A stretch of DNA of 43,529 nt from Pseudomonadota bacterium (lineage in GTDB: Bacteria; Pseudomonadota; Gammaproteobacteria; Burkholderiales; Rhodocyclaceae): contig JAKOZI010000299.1 of NCBI GenBank assembly GCA_029780075.1, forward strand, positions 1 to 43,529. The letters are read 5' to 3'. The notes beneath the pieces were generated by a model. That model saw only the letters and a list, made by a program, of their open reading frames with translations. It ran no database searches and was not told the origin of the DNA. Made by a program: the position numbers and the translations under genes. This document shows positions 16,192-25,762 of the stretch, piece by piece (within the stretch, counting starts at the first letter, position 1; every line of letters begins with the position of its first letter).

Positions 16192-17492
16192 ACATCGACC
16201 AGACCGGTACCACCGTGGTCGCTCGGGTGGTGGCGGTCGTCGGTGGCGGGCCTGCCGGGCTGATGGCGGCTGAGGTCATCAACCGGGGCGGCGTGCAGGT
16301 CGAGGTCTACGACGCGATGCCGTCAGTCGGCCGCAAGTTGCTGCTGGCCGGCAGGGGCGGCCTGAACCTCACCCACTCCGAGCCTGCCGCGGCATTCCGG
16401 AGGCGGTATGGTGAGCGTGAACGAGAGATGGCCCCTTTGCTCGATGCCTTCGGGCCCGCAGAGTTGCGCGAATGGGCAGACGGCCTCGGCATCGACACGT
16501 TTATCGGCAGTTCTGGACGCGTCTTCCCGACCGGCATGAAGGCTGCCCCACTGCTGCGCGCCTGGCTGCAGCGGCTGCGAGCAGGAGGGGTGCGCTTTCA
16601 CGTGCGTCGCCGCTGGTGCGGCTGGGAGCGCGCGCGCGCCCAGGGTTACCGGCTGTGCTACGCGACGCCGGAGGGGAGGGAGGAGCGCAACGCCGACGCG
16701 GTGGTGCTCGCCCTGGGTGGCGCCAGCTGGGCAAGGCTGGGGTCGGATGGGCGTTGGTTCGACGTCCTGCAAGCATCCGGGGTGGCGCTGGCGCCATTTC
16801 GGCCGGCAAATTGCGGCTTTGACGTGGGCTGGAGCGCACATTTTCGCGAGCGTTTCGCGGGCCAACCGATCAAGTCCGTGGTTGCCACAGTGATCGACCA
16901 GAATGGCGCCGAACACCGCCGCCGCGGCGAGTTCATGCTTACCGCAAACGGGCTCGAAGGCGGCTTGATCTATGCGCTGTCCGCGATCCTGCGCGACACC
17001 ATCGAAACCTGCGGGTCGGCTACGCTGCGTCTCGACCTGCTGCCCGAGCACGCGGTGGGGCGAGTGATCGGCGAATTGGCGCGACCGCATGGCGCCCGTT
17101 CGCTGGCCAGCCATCTGCAGAGCCGTCTCCAACTCAAGGGCGCGAAGGTTGGCCTGCTGCGTGAGTTGGTCTCGCCCGCAGCTTTCGCCAATGCTGACCT
17201 GCTCGGTGCGGCGATCAAGTGCCTGCCGATCGTCCTGTCTGCGCCGCGACCACTTGACGAGGCGATCAGCACCGCCGGCGGCGTTTGCTTCGAGGGCCTT
17301 GACGGGCAACTGATGCTGCGTGCTTTTCCTGGAGTTTTCTGCGCGGGCGAAATGCTCGACTGGGAAGCTCCGACCGGGGGCTATCTGCTGACCGCTTGCC
17401 TGGCCAGCGGTTACGCCGCCGGCCACGGCGTGCTGAACTGGCTGCACACCACGCGCAGCAAGGCATTCTCTGACCACCCTGAAAGCGGGTAG
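16173..17492 (+). CDS. NAD(P)/FAD-dependent flavoprotein, PP_4765 / HI0933 family
   Basis: 439 residues with a GTG start at 16173, or an alternative GTG at 16215 that begins nearer the dinucleotide fold. The FAD-binding Rossmann motif VVGGGPAGLMAAE is followed by GRKLLLAGRGGLNLTHSE, typical of HI0933-like flavoproteins. The conserved C-terminal ...STAGGVCFEGLDGQLML and CAGEMLDWEAPTGGYLL close the FAD site. I assign it to the PP_4765 branch (TIGR03862). Substrate unknown; some relatives are involved in tRNA or metabolite reduction, but I would not transfer that. It is coupled to murI by overlap and to the AI-2E-family gene by a 4-base gap. Confidence 0.85.
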   Translation: MPGNRLNIDQTGTTVVARVVAVVGGGPAGLMAAEVINRGGVQVEVYDAMPSVGRKLLLAGRGGLNLTHSEPAAAFRRRYGEREREMAPLLDAFGPAELREWADGLGIDTFIGSSGRVFPTGMKAAPLLRAWLQRLRAGGVRFHVRRRWCGWERARAQGYRLCYATPEGREERNADAVVLALGGASWARLGSDGRWFDVLQASGVALAPFRPANCGFDVGWSAHFRERFAGQPIKSVVATVIDQNGAEHRRRGEFMLTANGLEGGLIYALSAILRDTIETCGSATLRLDLLPEHAVGRVIGELARPHGARSLASHLQSRLQLKGAKVGLLRELVSPAAFANADLLGAAIKCLPIVLSAPRPLDEAISTAGGVCFEGLDGQLMLRAFPGVFCAGEMLDWEAPTGGYLLTACLASGYAAGHGVLNWLHTTRSKAFSDHPESG

Positions 17493-17496
17493 AAAT

Positions 17497-18531
17497 TTGA
17501 GCAACAGCCCTGACCGAGTCACGGCCATCGAACATGCCTCCTGGGTCCTTGCCCTGCTGGCAATGCTGATGGTACTTCTGGTGCATCTCCTGCCGGCGCT
17601 GATCGCCGGACTGTTGGTCTATGAACTCGTACATGTGCTGGCGCCCTTCTTTGCCCGGCACCTGTCGAACAGCCGCTCCAGGGTACTGGCCGTGAGCCTG
17701 GTCGTGTTGGTCGTACTGGGAGCGGTCGGCGCGGTGGTGCTTGGGCTGGTGTATTTCATGAACAGCGAGGGTGGAAGCATCGCCGCGTTGCTGGCAAAGA
17801 TGGCCGAGATCATCGAAACCTCGCGCGCGACGTTGCCCGGCTGGCTCGGCGACCTGCTCCCGAGGGACAGCGAGGCCCTGCGCGAACACGCCAGCCACTG
17901 GCTACGGGAACATTCGGCCGAGTTGCAGATGCTTGGCAAGGAGACCGGCCACGTGATCGCACACGTCCTGATCGGCATGATCATCGGCGGCATGGTGTCG
18001 CTACGCGAGGCCAATCACAACGAGCACCTGGGGCCACTGGCGCGCGCGCTGGCAGAGCGTGTCTTTCACCTGGGTGAAGCCTTCCGGCGTGTGGTCTTCG
18101 CTCAGGTCCGGATCTCCGCGCTGAATACCCTGTTCACTACCTTCTACCTGGGTATGGTGCTGCCAGTGTTCGGCGTTCACCTGCCGCTGACCAAGACGAT
18201 GGTCGTCGTGACCTTCATCGCCGGCTTGCTGCCGGTGGTTGGCAATCTGATTTCCAATACGGTGATCTTCGTGGTCAGTCTGGCGCATTCGCCGGGCGTG
18301 GCGCTTTCCTCGCTGGCTTTTCTGGTCGGGATTCACAAGCTGGAGTATTTCCTGAACGCACGCATCGTCGGCGCCCAGATCAGAGCCAAGGCCTGGGAAT
18401 TGCTGACCGCCATGCTGCTCATGGAGAGCACGTTTGGCCTTGCCGGTCTGGTTGCGGCGCCGATTTGTTACGCCTGGCTCAAGGACGAGTTGTCACGTCG
18501 GCGCCTGATCTTAGCGCGCGCGCTTTTCTGA
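17497..18531 (+). CDS. AI-2E family (PerM-like) membrane transporter
   Basis: 344 residues, seven to eight predicted membrane segments: a hydrophobic pair near residues 15-43, another at 65-90, a soluble stretch with amphipathic helices (90-145), then a C-terminal membrane bundle (150-330). The C-terminal [18 protein letters not shown] and [13 protein letters not shown] segment [14 protein letters not shown] match the PF01594 family. Members export small molecules (AI-2 in one case, Na+/H+ in others), so the substrate is unknown. Start is TTG at 17497. A stem CGCCGGCT-8-base loop-AGCCGGCG (18546-18569) follows the stop without a T-run. Confidence 0.85.
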   Translation: MSNSPDRVTAIEHASWVLALLAMLMVLLVHLLPALIAGLLVYELVHVLAPFFARHLSNSRSRVLAVSLVVLVVLGAVGAVVLGLVYFMNSEGGSIAALLAKMAEIIETSRATLPGWLGDLLPRDSEALREHASHWLREHSAELQMLGKETGHVIAHVLIGMIIGGMVSLREANHNEHLGPLARALAERVFHLGEAFRRVVFAQVRISALNTLFTTFYLGMVLPVFGVHLPLTKTMVVVTFIAGLLPVVGNLISNTVIFVVSLAHSPGVALSSLAFLVGIHKLEYFLNARIVGAQIRAKAWELLTAMLLMESTFGLAGLVAAPICYAWLKDELSRRRLILARALF

Positions 18532-18545
18532 CGCGCTTCAGTGGC

Positions 18546-18569
18546 CGCCGGCTGGTCGTGGAGCCGGCG
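18546..18569 (+). terminator. Stem-loop after the AI-2E-family gene
   Basis: An 8-bp perfect stem (CGCCGGCT / AGCCGGCG) with an 8-base loop sits 15 bases after the stop and upstream of the glyA promoter region. No T-run follows, so it would be factor-dependent or an mRNA 3'-end stabiliser. Confidence 0.3.
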
Positions 18570-18597
18570 CAAATTCTGTGGGAATCCTGCTGCGTGC

Positions 18598-18603
18598 TAC
18601 AAT
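18598..18603 (+). promoter_or_regulatory. Candidate -10 of glyA
   Basis: TACAAT (five of six to TATAAT) lies 31 bases before the glyA ATG. The -35 is poor (TTCTGT at 18 bases spacing). The position, just after a stem-loop, supports a promoter of the glyA-nrdR-ribD run. Confidence 0.35.
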
Positions 18604-18634
18604 CTGCGTCTCTTTAAGGCTTGCGAGGCGCACG

Positions 18635-19894
18635 ATGTTTTCCGATAGAGACACCCTGGCGAGGGTGGACCCCAAGATCTGGCAGGTGCTCGAGAACGAG
18701 AATCACCGTCAGGAAGAGCACATCGAACTGATTGCCTCCGAGAACTACGTCAGTCACGCGGTGATGGCGGCGCAGGGCTCGCAACTGACCAACAAGTATG
18801 CCGAGGGTTACCCCGGCAAGCGCTATTACGGTGGTTGCGAGTACGTCGATGTCGCCGAGCAACTGGCGATCGACCGACTGAAGAAACTGTTTGGCGCCGA
18901 TGCCGCCAATGTCCAGCCGAATTCCGGATCGCAGGCGAATCAGGCGGTGCTGATGGCCTTTGCCAAACCCGGCGACACGATCATGGGCATGAGCCTCGCC
19001 GAGGGTGGCCATCTCACGCATGGCATGCCGCTCAACATGTCCGGCAAGTGGTTCAAGGTTGTGGCTTATGGTCTCGACGAGCATGAAGCGATCGATTACG
19101 CGAAGATGGAAGCGCTGGCGCGCGAGCACAAGCCACGCATCCTGATTGCCGGGGCCTCGGCCTATTCCCTGCGCATCGACTTTGAGCGTTTCGCCAATGT
19201 GGCCAGGGAAATCGGCGCGATATTCATGGTCGATATGGCGCATTACGCGGGCCTGATCGCGGCCGGTTGTTACCCCAACCCGGTACCCCACGCCGATGTG
19301 GTGACCTCGACCACGCACAAGACGCTGCGTGGGCCGCGTGGGGGCGTCATCCTGATGAAGGCCGAACACGAAAAAGCGATCAATTCGGCGATCTTCCCCG
19401 GCCTGCAAGGGGGACCGCTGATGCATGTGATCGCCGCCAAGGCGGTGGCTTTCAAGGAAGCCCTGTCACCGGCTTTCCGCGACTACCAGGAGCAGGTGGT
19501 GGCCAATGCCCGCGTATTGTCGCGCGTGCTGTCGGCCGAGCGCGGTCTGCGGATCGTCTCCGGCCGTACCGAATCGCATGTGTTTCTGGTCGATCTGCGC
19601 GCCAAGAACATCACCGGCAAGGACGCCGAGGCGGCTCTGGGTGCCGCCCACATCACGGTTAACAAGAACGCGATCCCGAACGATCCGCAGAAGCCCTTCG
19701 TGACTTCCGGCATCCGCATCGGCTCGCCGGCGATGACCACGCGCGGCTTCACCGAGTTCGAATCCGAGACGGTGGCGCACCTCATTGCCGATGTACTCGA
19801 TGCGCCGGGCGACGCCGATGTCCTGAAGCGCGTGCGCGCCGATGTCGGCGTGCTGTGCCGGAAGTTTCCGGTCTATGGCTCGTCGTCGGGATGA
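18635..19894 (+). CDS. glyA: Serine hydroxymethyltransferase
   Basis: 419 residues, normal length. PLP enzyme converting serine and tetrahydrofolate to glycine and methylene-THF. Visible motifs are [32 protein letters not shown] and the PLP-lysine region [19 protein letters not shown] lies about 7 bases before ATG 18635; the longer frame to 18578 runs through the promoter and is rejected. The stop overlaps the nrdR ATG (ATGA at 19891-19894). GlyA-nrdR-ribD order is common in betaproteobacteria. Confidence 0.97.
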   Translation: MFSDRDTLARVDPKIWQVLENENHRQEEHIELIASENYVSHAVMAAQGSQLTNKYAEGYPGKRYYGGCEYVDVAEQLAIDRLKKLFGADAANVQPNSGSQANQAVLMAFAKPGDTIMGMSLAEGGHLTHGMPLNMSGKWFKVVAYGLDEHEAIDYAKMEALAREHKPRILIAGASAYSLRIDFERFANVAREIGAIFMVDMAHYAGLIAAGCYPNPVPHADVVTSTTHKTLRGPRGGVILMKAEHEKAINSAIFPGLQGGPLMHVIAAKAVAFKEALSPAFRDYQEQVVANARVLSRVLSAERGLRIVSGRTESHVFLVDLRAKNITGKDAEAALGAAHITVNKNAIPNDPQKPFVTSGIRIGSPAMTTRGFTEFESETVAHLIADVLDAPGDADVLKRVRADVGVLCRKFPVYGSSSG

Positions 19895-20361
19895 AATGCC
19901 CGTTCTGCGGCGCTGACGAAACAGCCGTCGCCGATACCCGGATCAACGACGATGGCGACATCGTCCGGCGGCGGCGGCGTTGCCTGAAGTGTGACAAACG
20001 GTTTACAACTTACGAGCGGGCGGAGCTGCGCCTGCCGCAGATCATCAAGAAGAATGGCTCGCGGGTCGATTTCGACCGCGACAAACTGGCTGCCAGCCTT
20101 TCGCTGGCGCTGCGCAAACGACCGGTCAGCAGCGCGATGGTCGAGGCGGCGATTGCCCGTATCGAAGAAAAGCTGCTGGCGCTCGGCGAGCGTGAAGTGG
20201 CTTCGGAGAAAGTCGGCGAGATGGTCATGCGCGAGTTGAAGAAGCTCGACAAGGTCGCCTACGTTCGCTTTGCCTCGGTGTACCGCAATTTCGAGGACGT
20301 CGACGAGTTCTCCAAGGTGGTTCGCGAAGTCTCTCGCTCGACGCCGCCGTCCGGCCGCTGA
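19891..20361 (+). CDS. nrdR: Transcriptional repressor NrdR
   Basis: 156 residues. An N-terminal zinc ribbon (CPFCGAD ... [12 protein letters not shown]) is followed by an ATP-cone domain (about 49-139). It represses ribonucleotide reductase genes in response to dATP/ATP. The ATG overlaps the glyA stop and its own stop overlaps the ribD ATG (TGATG), so the three genes are translationally coupled. Length is standard for the family. Confidence 0.96.
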   Translation: MKCPFCGADETAVADTRINDDGDIVRRRRRCLKCDKRFTTYERAELRLPQIIKKNGSRVDFDRDKLAASLSLALRKRPVSSAMVEAAIARIEEKLLALGEREVASEKVGEMVMRELKKLDKVAYVRFASVYRNFEDVDEFSKVVREVSRSTPPSGR

Positions 20362-21467
20362 TGGCCCCGGCGTTCAGCGCCTCTGACCATGCACACATGG
20401 CACGCGCCCTGCGCCTGGCCGAGCGCGGTCTCTTCTCGACCAGCCCCAATCCGCGCGTCGGCTGTGTCATCGTCAGGGATGGCGAGGTCGTCGGCGAGGG
20501 CTGGCACGTACGTGCCGGCGGGCAGCACGCCGAAGTTCACGCGCTGCAGGCCGCGGGCGACAGAGCGCGCGGGGCGACCCTTTACGTTACCCTGGAACCC
20601 TGCAGTCACCATGGTCGCACCCCTCCCTGCGCCGAAGCCCTGCTTGTCGCCGGGGTGGCGCGGGTCGTCGCAGCGATGCAGGATCCCAATCCGCAAGTGG
20701 CCGGACGGGGGCTGGCGCACTTGCGTGTGGCCGGGGTGCTGGCCGAGTGTGGCTTGCTGGCCGCAGAGGCGCAGGAACTCAATGTCGGTTTTGTCTCGCG
20801 CATGACGCGTGCGCGGCCGTGGTTGCGGATGAAACTTGCCGCCAGCCTCGACGGCAAGACGGCCCTGCAGAACGGTGCCAGCCAGTGGCTGACCGGCGCG
20901 GCGGCGCGGCAGGACGGGCATCGCTGGCGGGCGCGCGCGTGCGCCATTCTGAGCGGCATCGGGACGGTCCGCCACGATGACCCACAACTCAATGTACGTG
21001 CTGTCGAAGCTCCGGGCGCGGAGCTGCGCCAGCCCTTGAAGGTGATCGTGGACAGCCGGCTCGAACTGCCGCTCGACGCCCGCTTGTTGCGCGATGGCGG
21101 TGTCCTGATCGCTGCCGCCGCTGATGACTGCGGCCGAAGCGCGGCCCTCGTCGAGCGAGGCGCCGAAGTCATCGTGCTGCCGGGACCGGGCGGACAGGTC
21201 GATCTGGTGGCGCTGCTTCACGAACTGGCGCGGCGCGGCATCAACGAAGTGCACGCCGAGGCCGGTTTCGCGCTCAGCGGTTCGCTGTTGCGGGCGGGTG
21301 TGGTCGACGAACTGCTGCTTTACCTGGCGCCATGCCTGATCGGCGACGCGGCGCGCGGCATGTTCGACCTGCCGCCATTGCAATCGCTGGCCGACAAACG
21401 CACGCTGCAAATCCGCGACCTGCGCATGCTCGGCGCCGATCTGCGCGTGCTGGCCCGCTTCGGCTAG
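20361..21467 (+). CDS. ribD: Bifunctional pyrimidine deaminase/reductase of riboflavin synthesis
   Basis: 368 residues. The N-terminal deaminase domain has the zinc site HAEVHAL and PCSHHGRTPPCAEALL; the C-terminal reductase domain begins MKLAASLDGKTAL. Together they perform the second and third steps from GTP toward riboflavin. Its ATG overlaps the nrdR stop. No ribC/ribE follows: the next gene is moeB on the opposite strand, whose 3' end overlaps ribD by four bases, so the rest of the riboflavin pathway must lie elsewhere. Confidence 0.95.
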   Translation: MAPAFSASDHAHMARALRLAERGLFSTSPNPRVGCVIVRDGEVVGEGWHVRAGGQHAEVHALQAAGDRARGATLYVTLEPCSHHGRTPPCAEALLVAGVARVVAAMQDPNPQVAGRGLAHLRVAGVLAECGLLAAEAQELNVGFVSRMTRARPWLRMKLAASLDGKTALQNGASQWLTGAAARQDGHRWRARACAILSGIGTVRHDDPQLNVRAVEAPGAELRQPLKVIVDSRLELPLDARLLRDGGVLIAAAADDCGRSAALVERGAEVIVLPGPGGQVDLVALLHELARRGINEVHAEAGFALSGSLLRAGVVDELLLYLAPCLIGDAARGMFDLPPLQSLADKRTLQIRDLRMLGADLRVLARFG

Positions 21468-22216
21468 GCGCGCTGCGCGCAGACCGGGCATTGCGGATCC
21501 CGCGCGAATTTCACGCAGCGCCAGGCCATCGCCAGGCCGTCGAGCAACCAGAGCCGGCCGACGACCGGCTCGCCGGCCCCGATAATCAGTTTCAGTGCCT
21601 CGGCCGCCTGCATCGCGCCGATGATGCCGGTGAGCGGTGCGAAAACGCCCATCACCGCGCAACGCAACTCCTCGACATCCTCTCCTTCGGGAAAGAGGCA
21701 GTAGTAACACGGCGTGTCTTCGCGCCGAGCGTCGAAAACCGCAAGCTGTCCGGCAAAGCGGATCGCCGCTCCGGAAACCAGCGGCCGGCGCAACTTCACA
21801 CAGGCCCGATTGACGGCGTGGCGGGTGGCGAAGTTGTCGCAGCAGTCGAGCACCACATCGGCCTCGTCGACCAAAGCTTCCAGCGCTTCGCCGGCAAGCC
21901 GACGGCTGACCGCTGTGACCCGTACCTCGGGATTGAGGGTCTGTAACGCGATCTTGCCGGAGCAGGCCTTGGACTCGCCGATGCGGTCGTCAGTGTGCAG
22001 GATCTGCCGCTGCAGGTTGGTCAGGTCTACCGTGTCGCCGTCTGCCAGCGTGATGTGGCCAACGCCGGCAGACGCGAGATACAGGGCCGCCGGCGAACCG
22101 AGACCGCCGGCGCCGATGATCAGCGCTTGCGCATCGAGCAGGCGCTGCTGTCCTTCGACGCCAATCTCGTCCAGCAGGATGTGCCGGCTGTAGCGCAGCA
22201 ACTGCCCGTCATTCAT
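21464..22216 (-). CDS. moeB: MoeB/ThiF-type adenylyltransferase (E1-like)
   Basis: 250 residues, the length of molybdopterin-synthase adenylyltransferase MoeB. The ATP-binding GAGGLGSPAALYLASAGVG, the conserved DLTNLQRQILH, and two zinc CxxC pairs (CYYC and C-terminal CPVC) are present. It adenylates the C-terminal glycine of MoaD or ThiS-like carriers; which carrier is not decidable without context, though the family is usually called MoeB. Located downstream of ctpA and the small unknown gene. Confidence 0.87.
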   Translation of the reverse strand: MNDGQLLRYSRHILLDEIGVEGQQRLLDAQALIIGAGGLGSPAALYLASAGVGHITLADGDTVDLTNLQRQILHTDDRIGESKACSGKIALQTLNPEVRVTAVSRRLAGEALEALVDEADVVLDCCDNFATRHAVNRACVKLRRPLVSGAAIRFAGQLAVFDARREDTPCYYCLFPEGEDVEELRCAVMGVFAPLTGIIGAMQAAEALKLIIGAGEPVVGRLWLLDGLAMAWRCVKFARDPQCPVCAQRA

Positions 22217-22229
22217 CGGCAGGAGCGCA

Positions 22230-22649
22230 TTACTTGTATTCGCGCCACTCCGGCGGAGTATCGTCGTGGTCGCCGTGCGGGTGACGTTCCCAGGCGTGCG
22301 TGTAGGCTTCCGACTGTGAGCGCTTGAGCGGCCGCACCGGCGCGTCGAGATTGTGCAGTTGCGTTTCCTCGACGTAGTAGATCAGCGCGCGCATCATCTT
22401 GCTCATCAGCGTGTTGTCGAGGTGATAACCCTGGTCCTCGAGCGTGCCTTCGAGTTCCTGCAGACAATGGTGGTGCAGATCGTAGGCCACACCGAGTGCG
22501 CGCGGCTGTTCGCGCCGTTCGAGTTCGAGGTCTTCCAGCTTGCCGAGAAAGTCCGACGCTTCGGGGACCTGGCCGGGCGGGAACTTGGCAAACAGGATGT
22601 TGCGCTGCTTGCGAATCGGCGTCTGTGGCATGGCGGCCGGTCGTTTCAC
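22230..22649 (-). CDS. Conserved small protein of unknown function between ctpA and moeB
   Basis: 139 residues from GTG 22647-22649, chosen because GGAGCGGGG lies directly upstream. An earlier GTG (22676) overlaps the ctpA stop and an ATG lies at 22631, so the start is unsure. I recognise no domain. The middle is helical with clustered leucines (FLGKLEDLELERREQPRAL and LEGTLEDQGYHLDNTLM) and the tail is His/Asp-rich (HAWERHPHGDHDDTPPEW). No signal peptide or membrane helix, so cytoplasmic. It is 13 bases upstream of moeB and 23 bases after ctpA, on the same strand. Confidence 0.7.
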   Translation of the reverse strand: MKRPAAMPQTPIRKQRNILFAKFPPGQVPEASDFLGKLEDLELERREQPRALGVAYDLHHHCLQELEGTLEDQGYHLDNTLMSKMMRALIYYVEETQLHNLDAPVRPLKRSQSEAYTHAWERHPHGDHDDTPPEWREYK

Positions 22650-22672
22650 GTTCCCCGCTCCGAGAGAAAGGC

Positions 22673-24082
22673 TCACCGATTATTCTGCATGATCTGCATC
22701 CCCTTGAGAAGGTTCAGCGCCTGGTTCAACTGATAGTCCTTCTTTGACGCCAGTTCGCGGCTCGGCGGCTCGGCGGCCTCGTCCGGATCGTCCTTGGGTG
22801 CGCTGGCCTTCGGCTTGGCGGGTGGCGCTGCCTTGGCAGGCTTCGCCGGCGCGTCCTTGGCCGACGCCGGGTCCTTGGTGCCGTCGAGATGGTGTTCGAG
22901 GTTGGCCTCGCGCAGGCGCTCGGCCGAACTGCCGTTGGCGCTCTCTTCGACGACGATGTCCGGCACGATGCCTTTGGCCTGGATCGAGCGGCCCGAAGGT
23001 GTGAAGTAGCGTGCGGTGGTCAGTTTGATCGCGGTGTTTCCGGGCAAGGGCAACACGGTTTGTACGGAGCCTTTGCCGAAAGTCGTCGTCCCGAGAACAA
23101 TCGCACGGCGGTGGTCCTGCAGCGCCCCGGCGACGATTTCCGATGCCGAGGCCGAGCCTCCATTGACCAGCACCACCATCGGTACCTTGCGCGCCTCGGG
23201 CGGCAGCGCCTTGATGTAGTCGTCCCGACTACCGCGCAGGTAGTCCGCGGGCGATGCCGAGAAACGGTGCTTGGCGTCCGGGGTGCGCCCATCGGTCGAG
23301 GTGACCAGGGTGTCCAGCGGCAGGAAGGCTGCCGAAACGCCGACCGCGCTGTTGAGGAGCCCGCCCGGATCGTTGCGCAGATCGAGCACCAGGCCCTTCA
23401 TCGGGCCAGGCTTGAACAGGTCCTGGAGATGCTTGACCACCGCCGCGCCGGTATTCTCCTGGAACGAGGTGATACGCAGATAGCCGTAACCGTCCTCGAC
23501 GAGTTTCGACTTGACGCTCTGCACCTTGATGACTTCGCGCGTCAAGGTGATTTCCAGAGGTTTGGCCTCACCCTTGCGGAGAATCGACAGCCGGATCTGC
23601 GACCTCGGCTTGCCGCGCATTCGCTTGACGGCCTCGTTGAGCGTCAGACCCTTGACCAGCGTATCGTCGATCTTGAAGATCAGATCGCCTGGCTTTACCC
23701 CGGCGCGGTAAGCCGGCGTGTCCTCGATGGGCGAAACCACCTTGACCAGCCCGTCTTCCATCCCGACTTCGATGCCGATGCCGCCGAACTCGCCCTGCGT
23801 TCCGACCTGCAGGTCCTTGAACGCATCGGCATCAAGATAGCTTGAGTGCGGGTCGAGGTTGGAGAGCATGCCGCTGATCGCGTGCGTGATCAGCTTCTTG
23901 TCTTCGACCGGCTCGACGTAGCCGGTCTTGATGGCGTTGAATACCTCGGCGAAGGTGCGCAGTTCCTCAACAGGCAGACTGGCTCGCGTTTCCTTGTCGG
24001 CGATCGCCGAAAACTGCAGACTGATCAGAACACCGCCAACCAATCCGGCGCAAACCAGCCCGGCCTGTTTCAACTTCCCCAT
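22673..24082 (-). CDS. ctpA: Carboxyl-terminal processing protease (S41 family)
   Basis: 469 residues. An N-terminal hydrophobic export/anchor segment (about 5-24) is followed by the S41 N-terminal region, a PDZ domain (about 90-165) and the Ser/Lys catalytic core. The SASASEIVAGAL motif and the Lys in TTTFGKGSVQ lie 25 residues apart, as in Prc/CtpA. A charged Ala/Pro/Lys-rich linker (about 400-440) precedes a final helix. It cleaves periplasmic proteins, in many species acting on peptidoglycan hydrolases. ATG 24080-24082 is preceded by GGAG. It follows envC by 22 bases, a conserved partnership. Confidence 0.94.
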   Translation of the reverse strand: MGKLKQAGLVCAGLVGGVLISLQFSAIADKETRASLPVEELRTFAEVFNAIKTGYVEPVEDKKLITHAISGMLSNLDPHSSYLDADAFKDLQVGTQGEFGGIGIEVGMEDGLVKVVSPIEDTPAYRAGVKPGDLIFKIDDTLVKGLTLNEAVKRMRGKPRSQIRLSILRKGEAKPLEITLTREVIKVQSVKSKLVEDGYGYLRITSFQENTGAAVVKHLQDLFKPGPMKGLVLDLRNDPGGLLNSAVGVSAAFLPLDTLVTSTDGRTPDAKHRFSASPADYLRGSRDDYIKALPPEARKVPMVVLVNGGSASASEIVAGALQDHRRAIVLGTTTFGKGSVQTVLPLPGNTAIKLTTARYFTPSGRSIQAKGIVPDIVVEESANGSSAERLREANLEHHLDGTKDPASAKDAPAKPAKAAPPAKPKASAPKDDPDEAAEPPSRELASKKDYQLNQALNLLKGMQIMQNNR

Positions 24083-24104
24083 TCGTATCACTCCAGTGCG
24101 CACC

Positions 24105-25538
24105 TCATTTCGGGTTGACCCAAGCCAGGGGGTCCAGCGGCTTCCCTTGGTGGCGAAGCTCAAAGTATAAACCGGATTCGGGATTGCCACCGCTGTTGCC
24201 GACGGTGGCGATGGTTTCGGCGGCGCGCACCTCGTCGCCGACCTGCTTCAGCAGCGAGTCATTGTTGGCATAGATCGAAAGATAGCTGCCGCCATGGTCA
24301 ATAATCAGCAAATTGCCGAAACCGCGCATCCATTCGGCAAAGACAACCCGACCGCCGGCGATGCTGCGGACTTCACTGCCGGCGCTGGCAAGGATGAACA
24401 GGCCCTTCCAGGTGCTGCCCTCCTGCCGTGGGGTGCCAAAGCGATTGCTGATCGACCCGCGCGTCGGCAGGCGCAGCTGTCCTTTCATTCTTGCCAGATT
24501 GCCCGGGGCCGGCGGCGTAGTCTCGACGCGTGCCTCCGGCACCGGGGTCGTCGCGACGGGCGCCTTTTCGACGAGTGGTTTCTCGGCCAGCGATCGTGCC
24601 GCCCGCGCAGGTTTTTCTTGTGTTGTCGCTTGACGCGCCGCCTGCCGCGCCGCCTGCTGGGCCGCCTGATGCGCTGCCGCCTGCTGCGCCGCCTCGCGCC
24701 GTTGTGCTTCGCGGTGGGCTTCCTGCGCTTCACGGGCTCTGGTGGCAATGATTTTCGACAGGCGTTCGACGAGTTCGGCCAGCCGCCTTTCGTCACGCTG
24801 CAGATTGCCGATCTCGCGGCGCTGCGCCGCAATGTGATCCGAGACCTTGTCCAGCATCGCCTGGCGCTGCTCGCGTTGAGCCAGCAATTTGGCGTGCGCT
24901 TCCTTTTCGCGGGCTTCGCTGGCCGACAATTGCTCGGCCTGCTGCCGGGTGTCGGTAGCCAACGCCTGCTTGCGGTGCAGGGTGGCCTCGATTTCCTGCA
25001 AGATCTGGCTACGGGCTCTGCCAATCAGCCCCAGATAGTGCAGATCCCGCGCCAGTTGATTGGGATCGTCGCCGTTGAGGAACAGTCGCAGAGGATCCGG
25101 AGTACCTCGCAGATACTGTCGGTAGAGCAGCTTTCCCAGTTGCGCCTGCTGCGCGCTCAGCTGTTGTTCGAGTGCGCGCGCCTGCGTGCCGAGGTCCCTG
25201 AGCGTTGCCTGCAGGCTATCGATCTGGGTGGTCAGTTGCAGCAAGTCACGCTGGGTGGTCGAGATCGCGCGCTCGGCATCCTTCAACTGATCCACCGCGT
25301 CCCGCCGCGATCCTTCGGCGGCGGCCATCTCCCTGCGCAGCGCTTCGATCTGCATACGTAGCGACTTGAGGTCGCCCTGCCGTTCGGCGACTTCGTTCGG
25401 TAAAGCCGTGTCGGCGTTTCTGGCACCCGCCGGGTGACTGGCGGCGATTGCGGGCGTCGGCAGCGCCAACGCCAACCCCCCGATCAGCAACCAGCACCGG
25501 AGCAGCGGTGGGAGCCTCGCTGATCTGCGGGGTGGCAT
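24105..25538 (-). CDS. envC: Murein hydrolase activator, EnvC-like (degenerate LytM)
   Basis: 477 residues. Signal peptide (about 1-32, ending LPTPAIAASH), long coiled-coil region (about 50-260, Gln/Arg/Glu rich), an Ala/Gln low-complexity linker (residues about 280-301, encoded by GCCGCCTG-type repeats) and a C-terminal LytM/M23 domain. The LytM catalytic residues HxxxD and HxH are lost (NRFGTPRQ..., ...LYFELRHQG), as in EnvC, which activates amidases AmiA/B rather than cutting peptidoglycan itself. It is paired with ctpA. ATG at 25536-25538 gives a proper signal peptide; the frame upstream is rejected. Confidence 0.88.
   Translation of the reverse strand: MPPRRSARLPPLLRCWLLIGGLALALPTPAIAASHPAGARNADTALPNEVAERQGDLKSLRMQIEALRREMAAAEGSRRDAVDQLKDAERAISTTQRDLLQLTTQIDSLQATLRDLGTQARALEQQLSAQQAQLGKLLYRQYLRGTPDPLRLFLNGDDPNQLARDLHYLGLIGRARSQILQEIEATLHRKQALATDTRQQAEQLSASEAREKEAHAKLLAQREQRQAMLDKVSDHIAAQRREIGNLQRDERRLAELVERLSKIIATRAREAQEAHREAQRREAAQQAAAHQAAQQAARQAARQATTQEKPARAARSLAEKPLVEKAPVATTPVPEARVETTPPAPGNLARMKGQLRLPTRGSISNRFGTPRQEGSTWKGLFILASAGSEVRSIAGGRVVFAEWMRGFGNLLIIDHGGSYLSIYANNDSLLKQVGDEVRAAETIATVGNSGGNPESGLYFELRHQGKPLDPLAWVNPK
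24636..24697. repeat. Imperfect GCCGCCTG repeat inside envC
   Basis: The stretch repeats GCGCCGCCTG-like units several times, encoding the Ala/Gln/Arg linker of EnvC. Such low-complexity GC repeats can slip, so length polymorphism between strains is plausible. Confidence 0.5.
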
Positions 25539-25720
25539 GGTGATCGCCGGCCCCGCTACCGGGGCGCTGGTAGCGCCCGGCGCGGCATGGGCCGGGGATT
25601 TGTCTGGGGTATTCGTCAATGAACGGCACACGCCTTGCAGAAACCTCGATCGAGCCAGCGCGCGGGAGGCTACCGACAGGGCGATGGCGTGCGGGACACG
25701 CGTGCATCAAGGTTTTGTTC

Positions 25721-25737
25721 TATAATCGGCGATTATA
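25721..25737 (+). promoter_or_regulatory. Promoter and palindromic operator of the ArsR-type repressor
   Basis: TATAATCGGCGATTATA is a perfect inverted repeat (7-base arms, 3-base centre). Its first six bases are a perfect TATAAT -10. The GTG of the repressor gene is 42 bases downstream of the -10 start. This is the classic position for autorepression: dimer binding would block RNA polymerase. The -35 is weak. No similar palindrome was noticed elsewhere in the window. Confidence 0.62.
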
Positions 25738-25762
25738 TGATAAACGACGAATCTGGCGTATC

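Noticed and set aside
18535..18640. Possible glycine or THF riboswitch before glyA
   Set aside because: Only a single 8-bp stem and no conserved riboswitch core could be seen.
20259..21710. 483-residue open frame on the minus strand
   Set aside because: Antisense to nrdR-ribD and into moeB; the real genes on both sides are certain.
25619..25762. N-terminal extension of the ArsR-type repressor
   Set aside because: It would translate through the -10 and palindrome; the codons do not match the family, which starts near the GTG at 25763.
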